Shown here: one piece after another, positions 34,127-46,600 of the stretch | Numbering within the stretch: the first letter of the stretch is position 1 | Layout: every line of letters begins with the position of its first letter | From: Auricularia sp. M13 | Lineage: Eukaryota; Basidiomycota; Agaricomycetes; Auriculariales; Auriculariaceae | Assembly (NCBI GenBank): GCA_037042915.1 | Contig: CM073194.1 | Span: forward strand, 4,836,001 to 4,900,000 | Direction of reading: 5' to 3' | Length of the DNA stretch: 64,000 nucleotides | Notes under the pieces: generated by a model | Database searches by the model: none | Seen by the model: the letters and a program-made list of their open reading frames with translations, nothing else | Told to the model about the DNA's origin: nothing | Position numbers and translations under genes: made by a program

Positions 34127-35322
34127 CTGGTGTTTCCCTCCCCTCGCGCTTTCCCCGCTCAGGCTGCTCGCCTGCTCAGCCTGTTTACGCCCAAATCACG
34201 CTCCGTAGTCACGCCAGCGGGCGGATCGCCCGATGCCACAACCCCCCGGATTTCTTGTCTAAGGTCTTGTTGTAGCGTCTCGAGGATCTTCCGCTGTATC
34301 GATTTCCCCACTCTTGTCCCGCCCCGACCACTCTCCGCTCTTCGCTCTCCCCTGGATGCTCTCCCGCTTGGCACGTAGGTGCTGGGCTCTGTATTTTTAC
34401 GCATTGCTCTCGAGTCGCGCATCGGATATCGATACCCTCGCCCCGCGTTTATTGCAGTAGTGCAGCTGTACATACTTTTCGCATCCTTCGCTGTAACTGG
34501 TATGGCCTCCGCGAGGCTCCCCCTTCCTTCCACGACCCCACGCTCGTTATGCCCTCTTCTCTTCCCCTTCCGTACACTCTCCTCTCCTCTCCTCCCGCTT
34601 TGTGTACTGTCGATCTCAAATAGAACAAGCAGTTCACACCTCCGGCATCGTCGCGGGAGCTATAGAGAAACGGGTGACCTTCGAGAAGGCCCGCGTTTCA
34701 GCTGCGTCTGTTCTTGGTCGGGAAAGAACAACAGTGGCAATCAGAAGCTTCCTCTACAAGTGACGCCTGGATTTCATTTGCCAAGGCTGACAGTATCTAC
34801 GATTCGAGCCGCATGGCGCATCGACCACGAGACTTTGGACTGGAGGGCCAGAACTCGAAGGTGCTCAACATTCAATTGATTACTCAGCGGGGTAGCGTCC
34901 CTGTGCACACCACTGTCTAGCGGGTACGATCTGAGACTGCTACCTTACCCTAGGCGGAATCCCGCCTCAGGAAGCTCAATTCTAACTAAATGGGATAAAC
35001 AGGTGCTGTGAGCGAGTTGCTTGACAACAGGACAACAGGGAAAGCAATGCTCAATTCCCATAAGGGCCATAACATCCCAATGTGGCCAGCCGCTGTATAT
35101 ACTACATGAGCGTGACTAGCAGCAGTCGAGGAGAGATTTCCAAGTACATAAACGGCTGAAAGACTCTGAAAGGTGGTATATACTTGCATCTGCCAGAATG
35201 TCGATTATACCGATCGAATTTTACATTTCTACATGGCTTCACGGCGTTGTAAGATCTCAAACAGCAGAATATAACGATGGGATAAGTTCCGCTCCTGGAG
35301 AACACGGGATGCACCGTCAGGG
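34127..35322. other. Intergenic between converging genes
   Basis: The 3' flanks of the HMG-box gene and of the leftward membrane-protein gene meet here. Pyrimidine-rich tracts around 34540-34600; no gene or repeat recognised. Confidence 0.45.
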
Positions 35323-36763
35323 TTAAGGACCCTGAGCATAGGTTGGAGGAGGAACGTCCGGGGAAGCCTCGGGAGCATGCGCCCCGGACTGCGGCAATCG
35401 TTCGAGGAACGCTCGCAACGACGTCGCGGAGATGCCGACGTGCTGCATCGTCGCTTGGAGAGCAGCAAACTGCGGTGTCGGAGTGGAATGGACATCCTCC
35501 GGCTGGCCTAGCGAGTCGACGTGAGTGGCGGGCGCAGAATGCGAGCTTGAGGAATGCGAATAGGATCGCGAGTCTCTACCCATCGTATGAGATGCCGCTT
35601 TCTCCACGGATGAAGACCCGGAAGGGAGCAAGCCGCGGTGCTTAGCGCGGAGGACGGCGTCAGGGTGCTGGCCAATTCGCATCCTCCGAGTCTCATGCCC
35701 TCCTACGCTGCTGCCGTGCGAGACGCTAGATGTGTCGCCTTCTCTGACTCGCACAGGTAATGGCGACGGCGTGCTGCGTCGTTTTCTCCTCCTCAACCAG
35801 AGGAAGAAAATTGCCGCGACGATGAGAGAAACGACGAGAGGTACGCTGACGGCAATCGCAGTGATCGTCGTACTATGGGCATGCTGATCAGACGCTCGAG
35901 TATCCTCCGGCAGTTCTGTCTGCGCGGTGCCAGTGGGGTCTGTGCGCGATCCAGTGAGCGTATCAGTCTGAGTCAGAGAATGAGAAGAACGAGGCACGGT
36001 CGTGCCAGACGGTGTAGCAATTGGACTGGAGCCCGAGGACGTCGGCGTCGTGAACGGTGCGGGAGTCTCCACGCGCGGTATCGCGTCTACAGAACTGCAA
36101 TTGGATAAGAGACGCATCTCACAGTAATGCACATAAACCACCTACTCATCGGTCGCCTCGGCGTCAAACGTGTTAACTCGGATATACCGTCTAGCTCCCG
36201 CATTTCCATAGTTGCTCGGGTCGAACCAGAGGTTTAGCACGTGCCGCCGTGTACCGTCCAGGTTCGCGGCCTCAAATACCGTAACATTGAAGTGCCGTTT
36301 GCCGTCTGGCGACGTAAAGTCCGCTGCGGTGGGCTCTCCGCCGTCTATAGATCCGAGCGCGCGTGCGCCGTCGGCGTCTGTGATCCCTGCGACTGAGATT
36401 CCGGTTCCTGAAGCATCCACAGTATAATGAGAAACTTGTAATGAGAGAGCTGTGGTCTACGTACCTTGAAAGGTAAGCTGAAGACGAGCCGACGGGCCCC
36501 AGGTTGATGTGATTTCGCCGCGCCATGCGCCAGTTATGCGTTCGCGCCACCTATAGTTCAGTACAACACGTCCAGCCAGTCAGCTTTGCAGCGGGCGCCG
36601 TCAAGTACCAGCTTAGCGAAAATGCGCACCAGATGTTATCGCACGCGCTGCTGCTCTGGTTCCCACATTGCTGCGGGTCCGTCGCGACCGCCGGGAGGAA
36701 GAACGTATGGTCGTCATAGCTCCCAATCTCAGTGACGAAGACGTCGTTCGCAGCGTCGGACAT
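35323..36763 (-). CDS. Single-pass membrane protein with beta-rich ectodomain
   Basis: Minus-strand exons 36763-36609, 36550-36465, 36407-36146 and 36094-35323 give 424 residues. The ectodomain (about residues 1-165) resembles the beta-sandwich ectodomains common in Agaricomycetes: AWRGEITSTWGPSARLQLTF, GTGISVAGITDADGARALGS, HVLNLWFDPSNYGNAGAR. A Ser/Thr/Pro-rich stalk follows, then a membrane helix (AIAVSVPLVVSLIVAAIFFLWL), the stop-transfer RRRKRRS and a Ser-rich cytoplasmic tail ending DVPPPTYAQGP. The intron before exon 2 has a perfect branch site (TACTGAAC). The N-terminal exon lacks an obvious signal peptide, so the true start may be an additional upstream exon; an in-frame ATG also exists at 36856. 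Function unknown; the layout suggests a cell-surface sensor or adhesion-like protein. Confidence 0.75.
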
Positions 36764-37759
36764 AGTCCCGCGCGTAGGCTCCACTCGCAGGAGTGGACGA
36801 GCTTGAGTGGACAAGAGGGGTGGAGACCGTTTATCGCTGCCGACGGTGAGAGTCAAACAATAATTTGTCCAGCACCTGTCAAAGCATCACCGCCCAGCGG
36901 AGTGATCGAACAAGCCTAGGTACAGACCTGTGCGCCGTTGCACTGTATACAGTACCTACTCCATGTATGCCCCCTCCCATCATGGATGGCGCTCGGCGCC
37001 GTTTGGGCGCCATAATACCGTTCCGGCCGTATTTTACGGGTCCGGCACGGTACGGTCGAGGCTCTGAGAGCTCATGATCAATAATACGGCCGTCTTTCTA
37101 CGGGCCGGCCGTGGTAAGCCGTGGGTGGCCGTTCAACAGTACGGCTTGCAGCCCTACCAGTGCTCGCAAGCGGCAATACAGAGGCAAAAAAAGGTCTAGA
37201 AAGAAGCGCACTCGAGATGCTGATATTTGACTATCCACTAGAGGACGATCTCGCGCGGCTCGCGATACATCGTGGTCTTGCACTGGAGCCCGGGCGCTGC
37301 CGCAGGCCCTGCCTTTCTCTCGGACCCTTGCGCGGGCACCCGCGCCGCTTATTCCTTCTTTCCTGGTCTACATTGTAGAACTAGATCATGACTATGGCTG
37401 CTCGGGGCTCGTCCTGCTCCGAGCTTATCATGTCCGAAATCGCTATGCGCACGAATCGAACAATGCAAGGCCCGAATACGTACCGAATACGCGGCGCAGC
37501 TGGCAGTCAACCGTATACACAGGAAGGAACCTAGAAATTTCCGAAGCTCTGAAATCCGACCAAAATTGCAACCCCAGGAAAATCTGTAGGAAGAGTTGAG
37601 AAGTTGCATTTCTGTCAGAATCTTGGTTTCTCCAGTGTCAAAGAGACCAAATTTTACATGAGAATGAGAATTTGGATTCTTTGGGGTCCCAAAAGCCACC
37701 GTTCTGCGATTTCGGCAGCATTTTGCCTTCTCCGGTTCGGAAAAGTCGACGGTTTGCGC
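36764..37759. other. Intergenic, GC-palindrome-rich patch
   Basis: Around 36980-37140 there are short inverted GC motifs (GGCGCTCGGCGCC; repeated TACGG/CCGTA units). No coding sequence was recognised. The right part (37560-37759) adjoins the hairpin below and may belong to the same repeat. Confidence 0.4.
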
Positions 37760-37931
37760 CCGACGGAGATATCGGCTTTCTCCAGCCATGGGGACAATAT
37801 GATGTGGTTGTAGTGTTGCTAAATTCACAATATGCCTGGAAATTTTTGCATCACAACGGGCCTGGATTTTGCAACACTGCAACCACATCATACTGTCCCC
37901 ATGGCTGGAGAAAGCCGATATCTCCGTCGGG
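37759..37931. repeat. Near-perfect hairpin, 60-bp arms, 51-bp loop
   Basis: The arm at 37760-37819 (CCGACGGAGATATCGGCTTT...) is repeated inverted at 37871-37930 with only about two mismatches. The right arm ends 13 bp before the TATA box (TTATATAAGG, 37944-37953) of the downstream kinase gene. It may be a small MITE or an insertion next to the promoter. Confidence 0.8.
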
Positions 37932-38015
37932 GCTGCCGGGCCATTATATAAGGACGGCTGCGTCAGTCGTTTCTTCCCCAACCGAACCCAACCCCCACTC
38001 GATATCAGCCCCAAC

Positions 38016-39304
38016 ATGGCCGATCTCTATCCGAGGGACATCCCCAACAAGATTGAAGGCCTTGAGGCTCTGTACAAGCGCCTCGGGGACTGGAAGGCTG
38101 CTGACAGTGTTGCACCAGCACTGCAAACACTGACATTGGGGACCGAGTTTGTATACAGGATGAGCGAGAGGGAACTACGGCCGCGCCCCGAGTCCGACTG
38201 GAAGCATGGATGGAATGCCGACTTCATCAACTGCCAGCAGCGGTGTGCACACTTCGAGTGGCCGCCCACGCGTCCGAAGCACAACCTGCAACTCGAACAC
38301 TCCACCATTTCCAACCTTTCTCTACTCTCCAGCTCGTCCCTGAAGCCAGTGTACGTGGGGAACGCCGGCTCTGCGAGCTCTCTGGTCCGCGTATTGGTCA
38401 AAGTGTATCAAGGCAGCCGACAATTCGACAACCTGAAGGATCCAGCCACAATGCGTGACATAGGCACGCAGGACTCGAAATACTACCGCGGCATGTACTC
38501 GAGGCTGATTAAAAACTGGTTGGACCTTGTCGTTTCCTTTCGAGCAGAAGCCCTGGCGTACTGCAGGATGACCTGCTTCCAGGGCTCGATCGTCCCGCAC
38601 GTGTATGGATTTTTCCAGGTAAGCATAGGTACCAAGTCAAATTGCATGCGCTGACTTATACCGGGCAGGTGTCGCTGCCGAATCAAGAACCGGCAATGGT
38701 GGTAGTCATGGAGTACGTTGAGGAAGACCTTAACGGGCTGCATACTGCACTCGCCCAGACGCGCGCTGACACTTTGGATGAAATGGTACCGGTTTCCTCT
38801 CATTTTGAGACTTGTATCTAACAAATTTATTCATTAGGGCATGGGCATGTTTGCGGCATTGCACGCTATGACCAATTGCCAGGTCTTCAACTACGATCTG
38901 AACCGAGGAAATGTCCTCTGGCCCTCGGGGAACGTCGTCCCGACTCAGCTGACGCAAACGGGACTGATGCGATTCCCGGTCCTAATCGACTTCGATTCCG
39001 CCGGAAAGCTGAGTCCAGGGAGCAGGCTCAGCGCTCTGCTGCTGTGAGTTTCACATTCCATTGATGCCATGCTCACCCACCTTTGACCTGTAGAGGACTT
39101 GGGAGTCTGAAATACGTACTGGTCCCTTCTATTAGCTGGGCTCGGTCTACTGGCCAGAGGCACGACCAGCCTACAGGCTTCGATACTGACGAAATCGATG
39201 AGTGGATCCTGGAAGTGATGGAGCGGCGCCACCCTGACACGAAGCGCCTATATGAGAGCTATGATAAGGTTATTTGGGAGGCGGCATTCACAAAGAACAA
39301 GTAA
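38016..39304 (+). CDS. Atypical protein-kinase-like protein (copy A, intact)
   Basis: Exons 38016-38618, 38669-38785, 38838-39043 and 39094-39304 give 378 residues. The sequence resembles the divergent protein-kinase-like families expanded in mushrooms. Visible kinase elements: RVLVKVYQGSRQ (the Lys strand), MVVVMEYVEEDL (hinge), FNYDLNRGNVLW (catalytic loop, Asp-x4-Asn kept but HRD His replaced) and VLIDFDSAGKL (the metal-binding DFG equivalent). Catalytic Asp, Asn and DF are retained, so activity as a kinase or small-molecule phosphotransferase is possible. A TATA box sits 63 bp upstream. About 125 residues precede the kinase fold (from MADLYPRDIPNKIEGLEALY) without a recognised domain. Related copies lie at 49643-51870 and 59382-61085. 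Confidence 0.8.
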
Positions 39305-40066
39305 TGCCATGTTCTGTATACATTGATAGAGGCACAGCATGAGGCTTGTTTGCAGTGTCATGCGGGCATGCCTAGTACCCAGCAGCTTCTGTCTACTACT
39401 ACTATGCACTCCCGATATATCTGTGATTTGCAATCGCTCTGAAGGAGGGGGAGCTCGGCAACAGCGACGTGCAAAGCGTGATCTGAACAATCACCGGTGT
39501 GAGTGGAAGATACTTGTTCTAAGGAAGTATAGTATGTCGTAGCGCGGTTAATGCAGGCAATACTGTGCGCTGAGGCCTACGGCGGATGACGGGATTGGAT
39601 GGTGGGTCCGATGTTGCTCGCCAATTCCTGCTCGCTAGGGCAGCAAACTGTACCCGTAAAACCGTATTACAGCGCGCCGTACACGGGCACGAACACCGTA
39701 CCGTGTGGCCCACCCAGCCTGCCACGCAGCTGAACCGCTACGGCGCGGAAGTTCGCAAATACGAATGCGCATTTTCTCAGAACAATGCGAGTGCTTCCGC
39801 GATCGAACAAACAGCAGCGGTGCTTGCAGTCCACAATCGCAGTGCTGTTGCCAGTGCCTGTGGCGTCAAAACTGCTGAGAGAACGAGCGCTGCTATGGAT
39901 TACGATTATACGGGAGGCACAGTGTCCGAAAAGTGCCCAGGGAGAGTAGAGTACAACAGGTTGCACGGTGAATTGTCCTGCCAGTTCGGAAATGCGGTTG
40001 TCGGAAAGCATGCAAGACGATGCGCTCGAGAATCGGAAATAAAGAAAGAGCCAAGCCGCCCCCAAA
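39305..40066. other. Intergenic, nothing certain
   Basis: A plus-strand frame (39586-40206) overlaps the end of the next gene but shows no domain. TACGG/CCGTA-rich stretches at 39650-39710 recall those at 37000-37100; no clear repeat boundary was found. Confidence 0.4.
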
Positions 40067-41767
40067 TCAATGCCACGGCGACTGCCCATCGTCAAAAAGC
40101 TGCGCAAACTGCATGGTGGGATAAAACGGCACGTCGATGCTGCGTATCCTCCCGCCCACAGCGCGGTGGTCCGGGCGGCCCAGCGACGCCTCGGCGCCGC
40201 CGATGACCTGCGCGAGGCGGCCGAGGTTCGAGTTGCCCGAGACGACGAACGCGTCGGCGTACCGGCTGTACACCGTCAGCTCCGCGACGAGCTGCCGCGT
40301 CAGCGCGTGGCGCAGTGTCGCGGACGCGCGCAGGAAGTCGGTTTGTGTCCAGCGGCGGGAGGATTGTGCTTGGGCGGTCGAGTTGGAGTTGGAGCGTGGC
40401 ATGAGAGTTGGATGGACCCCGTAGAGACGGTCGTACTCGGCCTGTTCGCTGGGCGAGAGCTCCTCTGACGGGCTGAGGATGATCTCGAATTGGCTGTCGG
40501 TGTCGAGCTCTGTTAGTCGCTCCACCAGGCCCGTCTCCGCCGTCATCACGACGAGTAGAGGTTTGGGATCGCCCGTTTTGTGGCCTGGGAAAGGGTTGGG
40601 TGTGAAGTCTTTCGAGTAGAGCCGGGCGAGCGCTACTTGGGCTGCATGGAAGTAGGCGCTGAGGTCGTCCCTAAGGCGAGAACAATCAGCTCACGCGATC
40701 ACCATTGGAGTCAAAACACATACTGCCGCATATGAGTCCCCACGCGTGGAGGGTCCTGCCATTCCTTCTTCTTGTCTCCTAATCGAATCTGCAACCTGGA
40801 CTATGTCAATAAGACGGTCAAAAATCCGACCGAGAGACGTACACAACTACAGGACGCCGCGTCCGGCTCTCGAGATCGTCCAAGCCGAGTTTAGCGCGCA
40901 GTCTGTCGACCTGCGCCTGCATCTTCTCGTTGGGTACCCATTCCTTCTCGAGGACAGCGACCTGCTCGAGGAACGACTTCTCGGTGCCGCGGACGACGCT
41001 CTCGCCGTACGGCAGCGTGACGTGCTCCGAGTCCATGGACCACATCTTCGTCTTGAGCAGAAACTCGTCCATCGCGTCGTGGTCGATCGAGCACTCCCGC
41101 GCAAGGCGGTCGAGTCCAAACTGGGCTTCGTGCCCGCGCGAGAGGTACAGGCGCGTCGCGTTCTCCCAGCCGTGCTTCCCGAATTCAACCCATGTGCGGC
41201 CGGGGCGGTAGTTGAACGTGTCGGGCGGGAGGTCGCAGTCGAAGGTCGGCGGGACGAAGATATCGTCCAGCTTGCCGTAGATCCAGACGTTGGTGTCTGC
41301 CACGACCGTCCAGTTCATCTCGGCCGACAGCGCTTTCGCGCGCAGCTGCGCCAAAGTCAGTGTGACCACATTTGTTCTGTTCCAACAAATTATATGGTGC
41401 GTACATAGTGGTTGTATTCAGAGCCAAAGCCCGCTTGCAGCATGTCTAGTTTGCGTACCAAAACGCGTTTACATTCAGAGCCGCGCGAGGGCGCTGGCGC
41501 AGGCTGTTGCGTCGCGCCTGGCGTGACCAGCGTCGACGACGAGCTCGGCACGCGTCGCCGCAAGGCGGCAGCAGTCGACACGACGCCGACGGCGCCAACA
41601 AGTATTAGCGCCGCCACGACCGCATTACGACTGAGGGGCCACCGCCATCGGGATTTGGGGCGGACATCGGGCTCGCCGTCCTCGACGTCGAGCGGCTCGA
41701 GCAACGCGGTCTTGACGTCGTCTTCGTCGCGCTCGCTGGTGGCTACCGGAGCATAGGCTGCTGGCAT
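40067..41767 (-). CDS. Type II membrane glycosyltransferase, GT23/FUT8/NodZ-like
   Basis: Minus-strand exons 41767-41405, 41345-40843, 40795-40724 and 40670-40067 give 513 residues. A short cytoplasmic N-terminus (MPAAYAPVATSERDEDD...) is followed by a signal-anchor helix (NAVVAALILVGAVGVVSTAA), the topology of Golgi glycosyltransferases. The luminal part starts with LQAGFGSEYNHYLRAKALSA, similar to the nucleotide-sugar entry strand of alpha-1,6-fucosyltransferases. VVVLQIRLGDKKKEW corresponds to the HVRRTDK motif of FUT8/NodZ, and DAFVVSGNSNLGRLAQVI to motif III. FUT8-like enzymes transfer fucose from GDP-fucose to glycans. Fungi differ in GDP-fucose use, so donor and acceptor are uncertain. 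The 47-nt intron with GTACGT donor removes two in-frame stops and restores the motif. Confidence 0.7.
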
Positions 41768-42104
41768 GTGGGCTGAACGGGATGGGCTCTGGGAAGGGTC
41801 ATTGACGCGCAGCCGGCATGGACACAGGAGCACTGCCCGCGCGCCGTCGGACTCAGCGCCTAAATTGGGATCGAAGACTTTCGCATGACATTGACAATGA
41901 CACAACTGCTGCGCGAACTCAGTGCAATTTTTTCATGAATCCATGCGTATGGGAGGTGGAGACGAGATAATAGCTGTAACTCTCTGTGATGTGTTGTCGA
42001 TGTTAAGAATCTCAGTTGACTGTTGAACGAATGCGGTAGATGTTCTCAGACCGACTTTCGAGGTCTTCATGAGTGAGTTCACGAGCGTACAAAGAACGCG
42101 TATA
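41768..42104. other. Upstream region of the glycosyltransferase gene
   Basis: Contains its presumed promoter; no distinct element seen before the foldback repeat. Confidence 0.4.
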
Positions 42105-43649
42105 CAGTGACTCAAACAATTGATCAAGTGTTTGCTTGATTTGGAAAGCGGCAGTTATTTCTCTCCTCACAAGGGGTATGGTACCCTGAGATTTTTTTCA
42201 CATATACTATACCTTCCTGGCTACATAATTGTCATAGGAAGTACCATGCTATCTGTCAGGGTTGGAGCGCTAGATTTCGAACAATTGGGGCAGTGCACTT
42301 GATCAATTTCTTTGCCAGCAATCCCAAACCGCATTTGCACCAGGTAGGAGCCTGGGAAGCATTCCCCACGAGCTGAAGCTAGCTTTGGGGTGCTCATGGG
42401 GTGTCATGGATGCAATTCCATGGAGTCTCACCCATTGTATATGCTACCAGTGTTCCAGTTGATGTTCGGTGGTCAGAACCCAGTTATCGTGCTGCTGCAC
42501 ACCAACACGAGCCACAGGTGGTACTAGGCTACCCTGTATGGTCATAATACTAGCTTTGGTCATATTCTCAATCATTTTCACGAGGTTCCCGGCGTCCATA
42601 CCCTTTACGTCAATATTCCGATTCTGCAGGTGATCAGGGTCCTCGGAGCTCTCCCTCAACTAGGCATCTGTAACACGAGGGCAGAGCTTAGAATGTTTCA
42701 TTTTACTTGTTATTAACCTATTCTCCAGGTCACCGAGGGCTGGGAGGCCCAAGAACATGAGCTGGCGATGGTTTGACCTGACTTGTAGTTTTGCTCGACT
42801 TGTACCAATAGCCACAGCCACCTCTTCCAGGCCCCAGAGGTGGCCGTATCTGTCCATATCCCTGCCTTTGTGTTTGAAAAGGTGTGCAAGACCAATATTG
42901 TGGCTGTTAAATACTTCTGGACCTGAGAAGATGTTGCTGTGGCTATTGGTACAAGTCGAGCAAAACTACAAGTCAGGTCAAACCATCGCCAGCTCATGTT
43001 CTTGGGCCTCCCAGCCCTTGGTGACCTGGAGAATAGGTTAATAACGAGTAAAATGAAACATTCTAAGCTCTGCCCTCGTGTTACAGATGCCTAGTTGAGG
43101 GAGAGCTCCGAGGACCCTGATCACCTGCAGAATCGGAATATTGACGTAAAGGGTATGGACGCCGGGAACCTCGTGAAAATGATTGAGAATATGACCAAAG
43201 CTAGTATTATGACCATACAGGGTAGCCTAGTACCACCTGTGGCTCGTGTTGGTGTGCAGCAGCACGATAACTGGGTTCTGACCACCGAACATCAACTGGA
43301 ACACTGGTAGCATATACAATGGGTGAGACTCCATGGAATTGCATCCATGACACCCCATGAGCACCCCAAAGCTAGCTTCAGCTCGTGGGGAATGCTTCCC
43401 AGGCTCCTACCTGGTGCAAATGCGGTTTGGGATTGCTGGCAAAGAAATTGATCAAGTGCACTGCCCCAATTGTTCGAAATCTAGCGCTCCAACCCTGACA
43501 GATAGCATGGTACTTCCTATGACAATTATGTAGCCAGGAAGGTATAGTATATGTGAAAAAAATCTCAGGGTACCATACCCCTTGTGAGGAGAGAAATAAC
43601 TGCCGCTTTCCAAATCAAGCAAACACTTGATCAATTGTTTGAGTCACTG
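42105..43649. mobile_element. Giant foldback element, 714-bp inverted arms, TA target site
   Basis: Arms 42105-42818 and 42936-43649 are the same length and nearly identical (two differences noticed), with a 117-bp centre. The ends read CAGTGACTCAAACAATTGAT, and TATA flanks both sides, consistent with TA target duplication. A CAGT-type end with TA duplication is characteristic of Tc1/mariner elements. No transposase is recognisable; open frames simply mirror each other between the arms. A transcript across it would form a roughly 700-bp duplex. Confidence 0.85.
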
Positions 43650-46600
43650 TATAATGAGCAGAACACAATCACCGGCCGGAGTACGCTCTCTCGACTTCAG
43701 AGGAAAGGATAGTCTATCTTCGACAGCATCTTCCCGGTCCCTATACTGCACCCCGTTGTCTCAGCAGTCTAATCTTTTGGAAGATAGTTGCACATAATAA
43801 TACAGTACCTAGTGCGTTCAAGAATCAAAGAGGCCAATTCCTATGGTCAGATGATGTACACAGAGGCAACTAGAGAATTACAAGGCTGAATGCAGCTGAA
43901 ATAATTCGGTGAATGAAGATCAAGTTGTAATCTTAATAACGGTTTCTCTCAGAGCGTCTGGCTGCTTGAGCCACGCGGCTTAGAGAAGCCAGAAGTGTGT
44001 CGAGAGTAAAGCCTGCAGGCTGGATATCGACAGCCCGGCTCAGAGCTTCGAAGTTCTTAATAATCACTGTCTAACACCTTTGTGTTGGCAGTTTAAGGAG
44101 CGTGGCTATTTTTTATGAGGATCGTAGATCAATTCCGAACCGACATGGTGCATGTAACTTCACCGAATTTAACAGCCGATCTGAAAGTCGGGCCACCGCC
44201 TGTATGGGTCCGCTAATGCTGTGGCCTCGTGCGCCTTTATGTAACCGGTCTGAAGAACCATGGGAGCCAGAAATTCTGGCTCGTTTTGAGACATCAAAAG
44301 GCCAAGAGCAAGAGCGGCGGAAACTGCCGAGACGCGCCTCTTTCTCTCTCTTCTCCGATTCTCCTCAGCAACTCCTCGGAACAAGGCAACCACTTCCAAG
44401 CTGAATTACGCCCTCTGTTACTGGTAAAACCAGTCCCTACGAAACCTGTAGGGTTTCAGCTGATGCACTTGAATCTTTTCAGCCATCAAATACTGTGGAA
44501 AAATGAGCTAGCAGCTTCAAGGTTTCGGTGCGCTTAGCTCTGTGGCTGCAGCATCCAAAAATCACTCAACCTGTAAGTGCAGGCAGCACCTCCGGTCCGA
44601 TGACATAATTGTCAATCACTGCAGTCAGCGAAGATCGTAGCGCCGCTAGATTCGCGGCAGTCACCGACTCCTTGGGGCATAAGGCAATGGTAGATGGAAT
44701 AAGAGCTTTATTTAACAATACAAGTCGTCTGGACAGCCGAACTGTCTTTAGAGCAGAGCATCTGATGAACTTGTCCTTAACATACTGAAAACGGCTGTCT
44801 ACACGATGGAAGGGGCCCTGAAGTCGTCCATCGGCCCCTTGTTCCATTGTAGCATCTAGTAACCGCACCCTGAGTGCTTGTCGATGGCTTTGCAAGTGTG
44901 GTCGTTGTTCAGCCGCAACACAAGTCCGCGGTTATTGATGAGCATCTCAACGGGGAACATGCAGAAAGCGTGACTGCACGTAATTCATTACGACTGCTGC
45001 AATTTCAGGTAAGGAAAAGCTCGGCTAGATGGGAGAAGGACGTACCGGAGTGAAGGCTGAAGCGGCGCGCAGGTCGTGCACACTACATCAATGTGCCAGT
45101 CCAGCTGTTCGTACCAAACGACACATCCGCCGTGATAGCACGGCTTGCGCCAGTGGCTACACAGAGTCCGGGCCTGGTGGATGTGCATAGCGGGTAAGCG
45201 GCTGAGCGTGCGCTGAATCAGGCCAGTGAGCGCGGTGTCATTCTTACCGTTGCCAGCGGTGAGAAGCTAATTATGTGTTGCGCAAAACGGCACCTCGTTG
45301 CTGTTGATGCTCATGATGCTGCGAGGCTCCTCGTTGTGCTTTATTCGGCCCGAAGCTGGAACACCACCGTCCAGAGCGCGTGCTGCGCGCAAATAGTCAC
45401 AACTCAGTTCCATTTCGACAACGAAAGCCAGGGCACCGTTGGCAAAATTACTCTGGGCGTCAGACTCTCGGACTTGACGTCGAGCGAACAAGAAGCACAT
45501 TGGACTCCCTCCCAATAAGCTCGTAGCCGGCACGTCGTCATCCGCGTCGTGGCTGCGTTATGGTTGGTGAAGGTAGTGCGGTCGCGGCACTCGCGCGAGG
45601 TCGCTTCGCGCCTCGCCGCTCGTGCCGCTCCAATCTGATAGCCGTAAGATGGCCGACCACGAATCCAGCAACCTACAGCTTGAAAAAGGCGTGCGACAGA
45701 GGAAGACACATACGATAGCATGGCGCCTTCCATCGTGAACCAGCACAACTTTGTAAGCTGGATTAAACAGGAGTGATAAGCCTCGATGTACTGGTCATGA
45801 GTGGTAGTTACGCGACGGCGTGAGAGAGCTTGCGTGCGAAAGTGAAGACCCTGAAAAGAGATTGTCGCAAACAAATATGCGAGCCGAGCCATCTGACGAT
45901 TGTGTGGGTGCCGTCGCAACAAGGAGAGCGCGCCGCAGTTGCCCATGTCGTGCCGCTCCAGCTGGGGCTCCAGCGCCGGGGCCGCGGCTCGCCGGGCGCG
46001 GGCAGCGTAGGCAGCGGCAGCAGCGGTGGACGAGCCGGATGAGCTTCGCTTTCAGCACGTTCATGCCAATGAATCGACCGACAACGGCAGCGACGACGAC
46101 GGTGACGGAGCAGCCGGTGAAGCAGCACCTGTACTCCAGCCTGAGCTCGCAGAGAGGCCGACGAGCCCGGCAGGGTCGACATCCAGAGCTCGAGATAGTG
46201 ATCAGCTCTGAGAGTACGCCTCGAGATTCGAGTGGTGCAAACATAGCGCCAGTTGCTGGAACTGATATGCCGATGGATGCAGTCCCTGTCAGCAAGAGCG
46301 TAACGGGTCATAGACGTGTTTGGTTAGATTGCAAAAGGTGCACCGTGCAATAAATTCGCTGGCTCTGAATAGAGCGCAGCATCGAAATATGAATAGGTCG
46401 GTAGGTAAGAGATTAGAGCCTTTCGGAGTTTGACCCGGGCCGAAATTACGAACATATCTTGAGTACTCGATTGACTGAAGTGACAGAATCTTGGTATGCA
46501 AGTTGAAGTCAGTAAGGTAATAGACACCATAAGTGCTTGGCTCCGAAGCTGTTTGCTAATCGGAAGCACTTTAGTTTGAGTTGCGAGGCCTTCAGATTAC

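Noticed and set aside
36980-39750. TACGG/CCGTA-rich patches as ends of one transposon
   Set aside because: Similarity between the patches is scattered, with no defined TIR or target duplication.
42444-43310. Two identical proteins of 71 residues on opposite strands
   Set aside because: They are mirror images produced by the foldback arms, with no family resemblance.
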